Source of the DNA: Solimonas soli DSM 21787
GTDB lineage: Bacteria > Pseudomonadota > Gammaproteobacteria > Nevskiales > Nevskiaceae
Assembly (NCBI RefSeq): GCF_000474945.1
Contig: NZ_AXDW01000004.1
Coordinates: 248,001-312,000 of the forward strand
Direction of reading: 5' to 3'
Length of the DNA: 64,000 nucleotides
The notes under the pieces were generated by a model. That model was given only the letters and a program-made list of their open reading frames with translations, searched no databases and was not told the DNA's origin. Position 1 is the stretch's first letter. The number at the start of each line of letters is the position of its first letter. This document shows, piece by piece, positions 42,757 through 51,149 of the stretch. The translations under genes and the position numbers were made by a program.

Positions 42757-43227
42757 CTAGAGCCGTTCCGGCAGCAGGCGGCGGATGTCGGCGAGCTGGC
42801 GCCGCACCATGTCCTTGCCGATCTGGCTGGCGACCAGACGCTGCGTCGGCCGGTCGAGATGGCGGCGCAGCAGGCCGAGGAAGTTCGGTTGCGCGACGAG
42901 ATGGATGCGCAGGTAGCGCTGTCCGAGCCGCTCGCTGCGCAGCTCGGCGCAGACGCGGCGCGCGAATTCGTCGGCCAGATGGCGGCGCGTCGCGTCGCGC
43001 TCGTCGGTGGCGTGGCCGCCGGCATGCGACGGCGTCGCCAGATTGCCGGACTGGTCGGCGTCGAGTTCGTGTTCGCGCAGGCGGAAGGCCGGATTCTGCA
43101 GCGCGGTATGCTCGACCAGCGCGGCGCGCGGCGTCGCCGCGGTGAGGAAGCGTGCGCCGCCATGGTCGGCGACCACCACGCAGATCGGGCGGCTCACGGT
43201 GCGACGACGAATCGGAAGGCTGCTCAT
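42757..43227 (-). CDS. Host-attachment-protein-like (baeRF-type) small protein
   Basis: A 156-residue protein starting ICVVVADHGGARFLTA and containing FARRVCAELRSERLG and LHLVAQPNFLGLLRRHL, the pattern of proteins annotated 'host attachment protein' from Rhizobium, a family related to archaeal/eukaryotic release factor-like folds. The true function is unknown; it is common in stress islands. Its ATG overlaps the stop of the phosphoribosyltransferase gene (ATGA), so the two are one unit. It converges with groEL across a 45-bp gap. Confidence 0.75.
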   Translation of the reverse strand: MSSLPIRRRTVSRPICVVVADHGGARFLTAATPRAALVEHTALQNPAFRLREHELDADQSGNLATPSHAGGHATDERDATRRHLADEFARRVCAELRSERLGQRYLRIHLVAQPNFLGLLRRHLDRPTQRLVASQIGKDMVRRQLADIRRLLPERL

Positions 43228-43928
43228 GGATGGGCGATGCTCGCTGAGTGTTGATCCGCGGCCTGCGCGGCCGCGGCGGGAAAATGCGGACCGACGACGG
43301 CGCGCGTGCGCGCCAGCTGTTTCAGCACTTCATCGTCGTCGAGCTGATGGAAGTCTTCGTAGTAGGCGCCGACCGTGCCCGCGAACTGCGCCGGCAGCTG
43401 CGCGACCACGACGGCGTCCACGGCCTTCTCGAGTTCGAGCATGGCTTCGCGCGGCGCGACCGGCACGGCGACGATGATCCGGCTCGGTCCGTCGCGACGC
43501 AGTTCGGCGATCGCCGCCTGCATGCTGAGGCCGGTGGCGATGCCGTCGTCGACGATGACGGCGCACAGGCCGTGCGCGAAGACGCGCGCATGGTCGTCGT
43601 TGTAGAGCCGACGGCGGCGCTGCGCCTCGGCATGCTCGGCGGCGATGCGTTGCTCGAGCCAGGCCGGATCCAGATGTGCGCGCTCGTTCTCGTCGAAGAC
43701 CGCGCGGCCGCTTTCGGCGACGGCGGCCACGGCACGCTCCGGCTGTGCCGGATGACCGATCTTGCGGACGATGACGAGTTCGAGCGGCAACTCCAGTTCG
43801 AGCGCCAGTTCGCTGGCCACCGGCACGCCGCCGCGCGGCAGCGCGTAGATCACCGCGGGCTGCTGCAGCAGCGGCTGCAGACGATGCGCCAGCAGCTTGC
43901 CGGCCTCGCGGCGGTTATGGAAGCGCAT
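43224..43928 (-). CDS. Phosphoribosyltransferase-family protein
   Basis: A 234-residue protein. The PRPP loop is VIVDDGIATGLSM (the family D-D-G-I-A-T-G), and the N-terminal YALPRGGVPVASELA is the typical first strand. RKIGHPAQPERAVAAVAE is the flexible segment of this subgroup, which differs from purine salvage enzymes and often travels with dienelactone-hydrolase or universal stress genes. The substrate is unknown. ATG at 43928 begins the conserved fold (MRFHNRREAG); an upstream in-frame start at 44057 would add a basic, low-complexity leader. The 389-bp divergent region upstream holds the FNR-like box at 44152 and nothing else I recognise. Confidence 0.85.
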   Translation of the reverse strand: MRFHNRREAGKLLAHRLQPLLQQPAVIYALPRGGVPVASELALELELPLELVIVRKIGHPAQPERAVAAVAESGRAVFDENERAHLDPAWLEQRIAAEHAEAQRRRRLYNDDHARVFAHGLCAVIVDDGIATGLSMQAAIAELRRDGPSRIIVAVPVAPREAMLELEKAVDAVVVAQLPAQFAGTVGAYYEDFHQLDDDEVLKQLARTRAVVGPHFPAAAAQAADQHSASIAHP

Positions 43929-44151
43929 GGCTGCCGGACTCGGCGTCGGGCGCCTGTGGCCTGCGCTTCTTCCACTCGATGTGCGGCGCCGCTTCAAGGC
44001 CGCTCGCGCCGCGCGCGCGACGCGCGATACGCGCGAAGGGCGGACGGTCATGTGCATCGTGGCGCCGGCGTGGCAGGTGCAGCGTGGCTTTCATGCGAAT
44101 CCCCGGCTCGGGTATTGCCCGTCACGCTAAGCCGCCGGACGGCGCGCGGCC

Positions 44152-44165
44152 TTGACGCAGATCAA
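44152..44165. promoter_or_regulatory. FNR/Anr-like box in the divergent PRT/BON region
   Basis: TTGAC-GCAG-ATCAA, 10 of 10 positions with A or G at the sixth half-site position. It is 152 bases from the BON start and 223 from the phosphoribosyltransferase start (94 from the alternative start), so leaders are longer here than at other boxes. Confidence 0.65.
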
Positions 44166-44317
44166 CGCGGCGGAGCGCGGCACTGCCGAAGCTCGCCGGG
44201 ATTGCATCGCGCGCGGGATTCCCCCATCCGGTCGCAGCCGACGCTTCATGCCCGCGCGCCGTCGTCTGCCTTCGCCGACGTATCCGCGTTGCGCCCATGC
44301 TTCTGGAGATCACGATC

Positions 44318-44971
44318 ATGAGAACCGACATGCAGATCAGGAAGGACGTCCTCGACGAGCTGGAATGGGATCCGGCGATCGACGCCGCCGGCGTCGGCGT
44401 TGAAGTGCGCAACGGTGTGGTGACCCTGAGCGGTCATCTGCGCAGCTATCCGGAGAAGCTCGCCGCCGAGCGCGCCGCGCAGCGCGTATCGGGCGTCAAG
44501 GCCGTGGCCGTCGAAGCCGATGTCCGCATCAGCGACGGCAAGGCGCGCAGCGACAGCGATCTGGCCCTGGCGGCCAGCGATGCGCTGCGCTGGAATGCGC
44601 TGGTGCCGGAGGACAGCGTCAAGGTGCTGGTCGAGGACGGCCGCCTCACGCTGAGCGGCCAGGTGCCGTGGGCCTACCAGCGCTCGGCGGCCGAGTCCGC
44701 GGTGCGCGATCTGCTCGGCGTGGTGTCGGTCAACAATCAGGTCACCGTCAGGCCGAAGGCCTCGGCCGGCAACGTCAAGGGCAAGATCGAGGCCGCGCTG
44801 CATCGCGCGGCGCGGCTCGATGCGCAGGCCATCACCATTTCCGTGGACAGTGGCCGTGTGACGCTCGACGGCACCGTGCATTCACTCGCCGAACGTCGCC
44901 TCGTCGAGGAAGCGGCGTGGTCCGCGACCGGCGTCTCGGCGGTCGTCGATCGCCTGCAGATCGTCGACTAG
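44318..44971 (+). CDS. Triple BON-domain protein
   Basis: A 217-residue protein made of three BON repeats: about residues 7-72 (GVEVRNGVVTLSGHL), 80-146 (VLVEDGRLTLSGQVPWAYQ) and 152-216 (ISVDSGRVTLDGTVHS). BON domains bind phospholipid or membranes in OsmY-type proteins. No signal peptide is seen, so this copy acts in the cytoplasm or on the inner membrane face. ATG at 44318 was chosen with GGAG 9 bases upstream. chaB follows 19 bases after the stop and is probably in the same transcript. Confidence 0.88.
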   Translation: MRTDMQIRKDVLDELEWDPAIDAAGVGVEVRNGVVTLSGHLRSYPEKLAAERAAQRVSGVKAVAVEADVRISDGKARSDSDLALAASDALRWNALVPEDSVKVLVEDGRLTLSGQVPWAYQRSAAESAVRDLLGVVSVNNQVTVRPKASAGNVKGKIEAALHRAARLDAQAITISVDSGRVTLDGTVHSLAERRLVEEAAWSATGVSAVVDRLQIVD

Positions 44972-44990
44972 CGACACGCGGCGGCTCGTC

Positions 44991-45209
44991 ATGCCGTACG
45001 CCAGCAATGACGAGCTGCCGCCGGCCTTGCGCGCGCGTCTGCCGGCACATGCACAGGACATTTTTCGTGAGACGTTCAACAACGCCTGGCAGCACTACGC
45101 GCACGATCGGCGCCGCGAGGAGATCGCGTTCCGCGTTGCCTGGGCCGCCGTCGGCAAGCAGTACGTGAAGACGCCGCGCGGCTGGCAGCCGCGCCAAGCG
45201 ACCGCGTGA
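44991..45209 (+). CDS. chaB: ChaB-family protein
   Basis: A 72-residue protein closely following E. coli ChaB: MPY start, DELPPALRARLPAHAQDIFRETFNNAWQ broken as in the family, then VAWAAVGKQYVK. ChaB was named a regulator of the ChaA cation antiporter; its real activity is unclear. Second gene after the BON gene, under the same FNR-like box. No chaA is nearby. Confidence 0.88.
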   Translation: MPYASNDELPPALRARLPAHAQDIFRETFNNAWQHYAHDRRREEIAFRVAWAAVGKQYVKTPRGWQPRQATA

Positions 45210-45307
45210 GAGGACCTCGCGGCAACATTCCGGTTCAACGCCGGCCCGCCGCTGATCGGCTCTCGAACTACCGACCGTCGCCTCGTCCCGGGTTTTTCGC
45301 GACATGT

Positions 45308-45321
45308 GTGCGAATTCGCAC
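45308..45321. promoter_or_regulatory. Perfect 14-bp palindrome upstream of the REC-kinase gene
   Basis: GTGCGAATTCGCAC lies in the 315-bp non-coding gap 45210-45524. Its arms differ from the FNR-like box, so another regulator may bind here. A second repeat, TGAATA-TCGGG-TATTCA, is at 45382-45398. Nothing else was recognised in the gap. Confidence 0.45.
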
Positions 45322-45381
45322 TGTAGGCCGTGCTCGCATCGTGCAAGGTGCGGCCTATCTCACTGGCTGATGAAAGCCTCA

Positions 45382-45398
45382 TGAATATCGGGTATTCA
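45382..45398. promoter_or_regulatory. Inverted repeat TGAATA-N5-TATTCA
   Basis: 6-bp arms with a 5-bp spacer, 127 bases before the REC-kinase start. It is AT-rich against a GC-rich background, which fits an operator or a promoter region. Confidence 0.35.
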
Positions 45399-45524
45399 CG
45401 AGTAGCGCGCTGTCGTCGCCGCGTTTGCGCGGGTGGCGAAAGCCGGTGACGTGGGGCAGGCGGAGCGTATGAGTCGACAGTCCGTTCCGCCGACCGATGC
45501 ATCGAACCGTGATGGAGCGGACGA

Positions 45525-46682
45525 ATGCGCCGAATTGTCCGCGGCCTCGTCCCAGCGAAGTCACGCGAGGGCGCTCCCTGCGCCTACGTGGTCGACGACG
45601 ATGAAGCGGCGCGCGGCAGCCTGGAATTCCTGCTGTCGGCACTCGGCTGGAACGTTCGCGGCTTCTCGACCGCGGACGATTGCCTCGCCGCCATCCGCCA
45701 GCAGCGACCCGCCTGCGTGATCACCGACCTGCGCATGCCAGGCTTCGACGGCGCGCGGCTGACGGCCGTGCTCCATGTCAGCGATCCCGACATTCCCGTC
45801 ATCGCCGTCACCGCCTTCGACTTCGAGTCGAACGCGGTGCGCGATGTGCGGGCGGCGGGTGCGGTCCTCCTGCAGAAACCGGTGAACCTCGACGCCCTCG
45901 AAGCGGCCTTGCGCGGCATCGGTGCCGCGCCGGCCGCCGCGCCGCGCGCCGCCGTTACCGCCGCCGCCGCGACCCAGGCCGTACGCACCGAGCGCGACGA
46001 GCTGCTGCAGCTCGCCTATCTCGCGGCGCACGATCTGCAGATGCCGATCAACTCCGTCATCGAGCTCGTGCATCTGCTGCGCCTGCAGTTGGCCGGCGTG
46101 CTTACCGGCGACGCCAGCCGCTCGCTGAACCTCGTCGAGGAATGCAGCGGTCACATGCAGCTGATGATCCGCCAGCTGCTGACGCTCGCCCGCACCGATG
46201 GACGGGTGGATCGCGGGCAGGATGTGAATGTCGATGAAATCGCCCGCAGCGGCATGCTGGTACTCGGTGTCACCGCCGCGGACGCGCCGGGCCGCTTCAT
46301 CATCGACGGCAAACTGCCGACGGTGCGCGGCAATCCGCTCGAGATCACCCAGCTTCTGCAGAACCTGATCGGCAACGCCATGAAGTTTCACGAGCCGGGC
46401 GCCGTGCCGGAAGTGAGGCTGTCGGCGCAGCCGGACCCGGACGGCTGGCACTTCATCGTCGCCGACGACGGCATCGGCATTCCGCAAGAGCAGCTGGCGA
46501 ACGTGTTCGAGCCGTTCATGCGCCTGCATGCCGTGGCGCGCTTCCCCGGGACGGGCCTCGGCCTCGCGCTGTGCCAGCGCGTCATCGAGCGCGGCGGCGG
46601 ACGGATCTGGGCGGAATCGGAGCCGGGGCAGGGCAGCCGTTTCCATTTCGTTCTGCCGGCCGCGGAGCGATCCGCGCCATGA
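45525..46682 (+). CDS. Receiver-histidine kinase fusion
   Basis: A 385-residue soluble signalling protein. N-terminal receiver (about 19-130) with YVVDDDEAARGS, phospho-acceptor Asp in VITDLRMPGFDG and Lys in LLQKPVN; an Ala-rich linker; HisKA with the phospho-His in LAAHDLQMPINSV; and an HATPase domain with NLIGNAMKFHEPG, VADDGIGIP and GTGLGLALCQRV. The order REC-then-kinase and the lack of membrane helices suggest it takes a phosphate-based or cytosolic cue. ATG at 45525 has GGAG 8 bases upstream. Its stop overlaps the start of the following diguanylate cyclase gene (ATGA), so the two form one pathway. Confidence 0.9.
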   Translation: MRRIVRGLVPAKSREGAPCAYVVDDDEAARGSLEFLLSALGWNVRGFSTADDCLAAIRQQRPACVITDLRMPGFDGARLTAVLHVSDPDIPVIAVTAFDFESNAVRDVRAAGAVLLQKPVNLDALEAALRGIGAAPAAAPRAAVTAAAATQAVRTERDELLQLAYLAAHDLQMPINSVIELVHLLRLQLAGVLTGDASRSLNLVEECSGHMQLMIRQLLTLARTDGRVDRGQDVNVDEIARSGMLVLGVTAADAPGRFIIDGKLPTVRGNPLEITQLLQNLIGNAMKFHEPGAVPEVRLSAQPDPDGWHFIVADDGIGIPQEQLANVFEPFMRLHAVARFPGTGLGLALCQRVIERGGGRIWAESEPGQGSRFHFVLPAAERSAP

Positions 46683-47569
46683 ACGACACCTATCCGCGAC
46701 TGCTCATTGCCGATGATCAGGCCGCCGAGCGCCACGTGCTCCAGCAGATATTCGCCGCCGATTACGTAGTGGCGCTTGCCAGCAGCGGCGAGGAAGCGCT
46801 CGCGCTCAGCGCCGCCGACACGCCGAATCTGATCCTCCTCGATGTCGAGATGCCCGGCATCGGCGGCCTCGAAACCTGCAGACGGCTCAGGGCGCGCCCC
46901 GCCACGGCGTCGGTGCCGGTCATCTTCGTCACCAGTCACGATGAGCCCGAGTACGAGGCCGCGGGCCTGCTGGCCGGCGCGACCGACTTCATCGGCAAGC
47001 CGGTGCATCCCGACGTGGTGCGCATGCGGGTAAGGACGCAGCTGCAGCTCAGGCTGCACTCGGAGCGGCTCGAATCGCTGGCCTTCCAGGACAGCCTGAC
47101 CGGCGTCTTCAATCGCCGCTATTTCGACCTGCATCTCGAACACGAATGGCAGATCGCGCGGCGCAACAGCACGCCGCTGAGCCTCGTGTTCATCGACGTC
47201 GACCGCTTCAAGTCCTACAACGATCGCTTCGGCCACACGCGCGGCGACCAGTGCCTGCGCGAAATCGCGTCGCTGCTGTCGTCGGCGCTACGCCGTCCGC
47301 AGGATTTCGTGGCGCGCTACGGCGGGGAGGAATTCGCCTGCCTCCTGCCGTCCACCGACGCGCCGGCCGCGGCGCGCACCGCCGAGTATCTGCGGCAGCG
47401 CATCGAAGCCGCTGAAATCGGCGGGCGGCACGACCTGCGCGTGACCATCAGCGCCGGCGTCGCGAGCCAGATTCCCGACCACGGGCTCGAGGCCCGCATC
47501 CTCGTCGAACGCGCCGACCGCCATCTGTACCTGGCCAAGAAAAACGGCCGTAACCGCGTCAGCGCCTGA
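46679..47569 (+). CDS. REC-GGDEF response regulator (diguanylate cyclase)
   Basis: A 296-residue protein: receiver (about 8-125; LIADDQ, Asp in LILLDVEMPG, Lys in FIGKPVHP) joined to a GGDEF domain (about 135-296). The active site GGEEF is intact and the inhibitory c-di-GMP site RPQD lies five residues before it. It should make c-di-GMP when phosphorylated, as in PleD/WspR-like proteins. Coupled by ATGA to the REC-kinase before it. It is clearly paralogous to the REC-GGDEF protein at 59020. Confidence 0.93.
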   Translation: MNDTYPRLLIADDQAAERHVLQQIFAADYVVALASSGEEALALSAADTPNLILLDVEMPGIGGLETCRRLRARPATASVPVIFVTSHDEPEYEAAGLLAGATDFIGKPVHPDVVRMRVRTQLQLRLHSERLESLAFQDSLTGVFNRRYFDLHLEHEWQIARRNSTPLSLVFIDVDRFKSYNDRFGHTRGDQCLREIASLLSSALRRPQDFVARYGGEEFACLLPSTDAPAAARTAEYLRQRIEAAEIGGRHDLRVTISAGVASQIPDHGLEARILVERADRHLYLAKKNGRNRVSA

Positions 47570-47675
47570 GGCCGGCATCGCGCACGCTTGGCCGTCGCGC
47601 GACGCATGCGCTTCATTGCCCGCGGCGGCGCCGCTTGAGCACAATGTGCGGCCCCTCCCAGGCGAAGCGCAGGCG

Positions 47676-48152
47676 ATGCCCCGCAAGCAGAGCGCCGGTC
47701 TGCTGGTCTACCGACACCGCGACAGCGGGCCCGAGGTGTTCCTCGTGCATCCGGGCGGACCGCTGTGGGCGCGCCGCGACGACGGCGCCTGGTCGATTCC
47801 GAAAGGCGAGTTCGGCGATGGCGAAGACGCCTTGCTCGCGGCGCGGCGCGAATTCGTCGAGGAGACCGGGCAGACGGTCGACGGCGTGTTCCGCGCGCTG
47901 GCGCCGGTGCGTCAGCCGGGCGGCAAGCGGGTACATGCCTGGGCCGTCGAAGGCGAGGTCGACGCGCAGCGCATCGTCAGCAACCGCTTCACCCTGGAAT
48001 GGCCGCCGCGCTCCGGACAGCGTCGCGAATTCCCGGAAGTCGATCGCGCGCAGTGGTTCACGCTTGACGCCGCGCGCGTCAAGCTGCTGAAGGGCCAGCG
48101 GCCGCTGCTCGGGGAGCTGGAGGGCTGGCTGCACGATGCGCGGCGCTCCTGA
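47676..48152 (+). CDS. NUDIX hydrolase
   Basis: A 158-residue hydrolase. The Nudix box is complete: GEFGDGEDALLAARREFVEETGQ, broken here only by reading, follows G-x5-E-x7-R-E-x2-E-E-x-G. The N-terminal KQSAGLLVYRHRDSGPEVFLVHPGG and WSIPKGE resemble the subgroup of DNA-ligase-associated or YfcD-like Nudix proteins; the substrate is unknown. ATG at 47676 begins the conserved MPRKQSAG, and a longer frame would add 20 residues without a ribosome site. Converges with the Usp gene. Confidence 0.88.
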   Translation: MPRKQSAGLLVYRHRDSGPEVFLVHPGGPLWARRDDGAWSIPKGEFGDGEDALLAARREFVEETGQTVDGVFRALAPVRQPGGKRVHAWAVEGEVDAQRIVSNRFTLEWPPRSGQRREFPEVDRAQWFTLDAARVKLLKGQRPLLGELEGWLHDARRS

Positions 48153-48167
48153 TACGGCGGGCGCCGC

Positions 48168-49067
48168 TCATGCCGCGTGCTGCTGCGCCTGGTCGGCGGG
48201 CGAGCGGACGATCAGCACGTCGTTGTTGACGCCGGCGGTGATGGCGATCGCCGTGCTGCCGAGCAAGCGGTCGAGCACGCCGCTGTCGCCGCGCGCGCCG
48301 ACCACGACCAGATCGTGCGGACGTTCGCGCAGGTAGGCGCCGAGCACGTCGGTGGGCGCGCCGTACTCGACCAGGCTGCGCAGGCGGCCGCGCACCTTCG
48401 GCGCCAGATCGGCGGCGGCGATGAAGCGCTGCAGCTCGCTCACGGCCAGGGTCTGCGCGGCGCCGGCATTGGCCTCCGGCTTGCCGAAGTGCTCGAACGG
48501 CACGCGATAGCCGTGCAGCACGGCGACATCGCCCATCGGGAACAGGCGTGTGGCGCACTCCAGGGCACGGCGCGCGCAGGGTGAGAAATCGCTGGCGACG
48601 ATCGACGCGCCGTAGGCGCCGTGCGCGCGCTGCTTCACCATCAGCACCGGCCGGTCGGCGTGCTGCACGAGCTTCTCGATGGTGCCGCCGAGCTTGTGAC
48701 TGCCGAGCAGCGATTCACGGTTGAGTCCGACGACGATGAGTTCGCAGTCGAATTCGCGCGCGCGTTGCAGCACGGCCTTGTACGGTTCGCCGTGATCGAC
48801 CACGACCTGCAGATCGACGCGGCGATCGCCGAGGTCGGCGCGCAGCTGATGCTCGACGGTCTGCGCCACGGTCGCGCCGCGTCGCCATGACGGTGCCGTG
48901 TGCGCGGCGTCGGCCTGCGGCGCCACGTAGAGGGCGAACAGCGTGGCGTTCCACTGCTGCGCCAGCTGCACGGCACGCTCGAAGGCGCGATCGCTGCGGC
49001 AACCGAGTTCGGTCGCCAGCAGGATGCGCCGCGCGACATCGACGACGTTCTTCTTGCGGGTGGACAT
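48168..49067 (-). CDS. Tandem universal stress protein (UspA family)
   Basis: A 299-residue protein with two Usp domains: residues 12-150 (RRILLATELGCRSDRA; LIVVGLNRESLLGSHKLGGTIEKLV) and 155-295 (GASIVASDFSPCARRA; LVVVGARGDSGVLDRLLGSTA). The second has the ATP-binding G-x2-G-x9-G-S/T pattern nearly complete (GARGDSG...GSTA); the first is looser. GAAGGAG precedes the ATG by 6 bases. Usp proteins of this tandem kind are typical members of Anr/FNR and DosR-like regulons, matching the perfect FNR-like box 57 bases upstream. Confidence 0.92.
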   Translation of the reverse strand: MSTRKKNVVDVARRILLATELGCRSDRAFERAVQLAQQWNATLFALYVAPQADAAHTAPSWRRGATVAQTVEHQLRADLGDRRVDLQVVVDHGEPYKAVLQRAREFDCELIVVGLNRESLLGSHKLGGTIEKLVQHADRPVLMVKQRAHGAYGASIVASDFSPCARRALECATRLFPMGDVAVLHGYRVPFEHFGKPEANAGAAQTLAVSELQRFIAAADLAPKVRGRLRSLVEYGAPTDVLGAYLRERPHDLVVVGARGDSGVLDRLLGSTAIAITAGVNNDVLIVRSPADQAQQHAA

Positions 49068-49123
49068 GGGTTTCTCCTTCGCGGGTTTCCATGCCAGTCT
49101 CGGCATGCCATGCACCGCCTTCA

Positions 49124-49137
49124 TTGACGCGCGTCAA
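49124..49137 (-). promoter_or_regulatory. FNR/Anr-like box upstream of the Usp gene
   Basis: TTGAC-GCGC-GTCAA, a fully symmetrical copy. It ends 56 bases before the Usp start. Confidence 0.8.
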
Positions 49138-49235
49138 AGCGCACGCCGGCCGAGGCCCGCGGCGGTCGCGACGACGCGGCCATCGGTGCGGTGGCCGACG
49201 CTTGGCACGCGCCTGTGGCCGCTCGGCGGCGCGCC

Positions 49236-49249
49236 TTGACCGGCGTCAA
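49236..49249 (+). promoter_or_regulatory. FNR/Anr-like box upstream of the 49308 gene
   Basis: TTGAC-CGGC-GTCAA, fully matching. It ends 58 bases before the start codon and lies 98 bp from the divergent Usp box, giving each divergent gene its own site. Confidence 0.8.
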
Positions 49250-49307
49250 GGTCGCGCATGCGCCGCCTGCGTACCGTGAGGACGGAACATCAGGACACGG
49301 TGCCGTC

Positions 49308-49760
49308 ATGCATCCACAGCAGAGGCCGAGCGTCGGCCAGTGGTATCGGGACGTCGGCGACGGACAAGTCTTTCAGGTGGTCGCGGTCGACGCACACGAC
49401 GCGAGCATCGAACTGCAGTATTTCGACGGCACGCTCGGCGAACGCCGCCTGACGGAATGGTATGCGCTCGATGTCGAGGCGACCGAGCCGCCGCAGGACT
49501 GGACCGGGCCGTTCGATGGCGTGGCGCGCGAAGACGTCGCCGACGACGCGCAGGTGCCGGCGGCGGACTGGGACGAACCCTATGCGACGGCGCGCGACGC
49601 CGGCATCGACGAGGACGCGGCGTTCGAGCCGAGCGACGGCGACGTCGCGCTGCTCGATGCGGCGCTGCTGGAATACGACGCGCCGGCCGAAAGCCCGATC
49701 GTGCGCGCGCCGCCGGCAAGGGCATCGCGCGCGACCGTGGCGCGGTCGCACGACGACTGA
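49308..49760 (+). CDS. Acidic protein of unknown function (DUF6763-like)
   Basis: A 150-residue, strongly acidic protein. The N-terminal 65 residues are compact (PSVGQWYRDVGDGQVFQVV; IELQYFDGTLGERRLTEWY) and resemble a small proteobacterial family I recall as DUF6763, with W-Y and Q-Y-F-D-G-T signatures. The rest is a disordered Asp/Glu/Ala tail ending in a basic patch. No export signal. It has its own FNR-like box. The GH8 gene follows after 122 bp, which might be a separate transcript. Confidence 0.75.
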   Translation: MHPQQRPSVGQWYRDVGDGQVFQVVAVDAHDASIELQYFDGTLGERRLTEWYALDVEATEPPQDWTGPFDGVAREDVADDAQVPAADWDEPYATARDAGIDEDAAFEPSDGDVALLDAALLEYDAPAESPIVRAPPARASRATVARSHDD

Positions 49761-49882
49761 GGCCGGCGCGGGCGCATCCGTCGCCACGGCCGGCATCGCT
49801 TCGGCGAGCCGCTCGCCAGCGGCGCGGCCGATGCGGATCACGGCGCGCCACGCCGGCGCAGGAGTGTGGAGGAGGACGTCGC

Positions 49883-51052
49883 ATGTTCGAGATGCCAGCA
49901 CTGCACGCCGCGCCGCGCCGGCCCGGCGTCGCCGTCTTTGCGCTGGCCTGGCTCGGCGCGCTGCTCTGCGCGACGTCGGCCTGCCATGCGCAGCCGCCGT
50001 GGCCGGACTGGCAGGCCTTCGCCGATCGCTTCGTGCAGGCCGACGGCCGCGTCGTCGATCTGACCTTCGAGCGGAAAAGCACGTCGGAAGGACAGTCGTA
50101 TGGCTTGTTCTTCGCGCTGGTCGGCAACGATCGCGCGCGCTTCGACGCGATCCTCGACTGGACCTCGCAGAACCTCGCCGGCGGCGAACTCGGCGCCCGG
50201 CTGCCCGGCTGGTGCTGGGGCCGCCTCGACGACGGCCGCTGGGGACTGAAGGACAGCAACGCCGCCGCCGATGCCGATCTGTGGATCGCCTACGACCTGC
50301 TGGAAGCCGCGCGGCTGTGGAAGGCGCCCGCGTATGCGGTCACCGCGCGTGCGCTGCTGGCGCGCATCGCGGCGCAGGAAGTCGTCGAGACCGGCGAGGC
50401 CGGTCCGCTGCTGCTGCCGGCGCCGGTCGGCTTCGCGCTCGGCGACGGGCGCTGGCGCATCGATCCCTCGTATCTGCCGAACCCGCTGTTCCGCTATCTG
50501 GCGACGGTCGAGCCGGACGGTCCCTGGCGCCGCGTGTGGGAGGCCTACGTGCGGCTGTGGCCGCAGATCTACGCATCGGGCATCGCCCCCGATCTCGTGC
50601 TCGTCGATCGCCAGGGCCGCGTCAGCGCCGATGCGCAGCGCCCGACGGCGAGCTACGACGCCATCCGCGTCTACCTCTGGGCGGCCATGGCCGGCGAGGA
50701 CGGCGCCGAGCTGGTGCGCCGCCTTAAGCCTTTCGCCGAGCTGATCCGCGCCGCCGGCGCGCCGCCGGAGGAGGTCGAGACGGCGAGCGGACGCGCCGTG
50801 CCCAAGGCCTGGTCGCCGATCGGCTTCATGGGCGCCTCGCTGCCGTTTCTCGATGCGCTCGGCGAGCGCGAACTGCTCGCGCGCGTGCGCGCGCGCCTGC
50901 AGCTCGAACGCGGCAAGGCGCGCCTCGGCCGCTCGAGCAACTACTACGACGAGGCGCTGGTGCTGTTCGGACTCGGCTGGCTGGAAGGCCGCTACCGCTT
51001 CGATGCCGAGGGCCGGCTGCAGCCGGCGTGGGCGGCGCCGGCGACGCCCTGA
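49883..51052 (+). CDS. bcsZ: Glycoside hydrolase family 8 endoglucanase (BcsZ-like)
   Basis: A 389-residue secreted enzyme. The signal peptide (VAVFALAWLGALLCATSACHA) ends near residue 36. GH8 motifs: catalytic acid E69 in STSEGQSYGLFFALVGND and Asp residues in DSNAAADADLWIAYDLLEA; later ASYDAIRVYLWAAM and SSNYYDEALVLFG complete the barrel. BcsZ cleaves beta-1,4-glucan in the periplasm and is normally part of a cellulose synthase (bcs) operon, but no bcsA, B or C is here, so this is an orphan copy. GGAGGAGG gives a strong ribosome site for ATG 49883. Confidence 0.9.
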   Translation: MFEMPALHAAPRRPGVAVFALAWLGALLCATSACHAQPPWPDWQAFADRFVQADGRVVDLTFERKSTSEGQSYGLFFALVGNDRARFDAILDWTSQNLAGGELGARLPGWCWGRLDDGRWGLKDSNAAADADLWIAYDLLEAARLWKAPAYAVTARALLARIAAQEVVETGEAGPLLLPAPVGFALGDGRWRIDPSYLPNPLFRYLATVEPDGPWRRVWEAYVRLWPQIYASGIAPDLVLVDRQGRVSADAQRPTASYDAIRVYLWAAMAGEDGAELVRRLKPFAELIRAAGAPPEEVETASGRAVPKAWSPIGFMGASLPFLDALGERELLARVRARLQLERGKARLGRSSNYYDEALVLFGLGWLEGRYRFDAEGRLQPAWAAPATP

Positions 51053-51082
51053 GCCGCGCGCCCGCCACCGAGCCGCGCGGCC

Positions 51083-51096
51083 TTGATTTCGGTCAG
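51083..51096 (+). promoter_or_regulatory. FNR/Anr-like box upstream of the CBS-BON gene
   Basis: TTGAT-TTCG-GTCAG, 9 of 10 positions. It ends 53 bases before the start codon. Confidence 0.65.
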
Positions 51097-51149
51097 GGCG
51101 CCGGCGCCTGCCGTGCGACATCCTGCGGCCATCGACGGGAGACAGCCTC

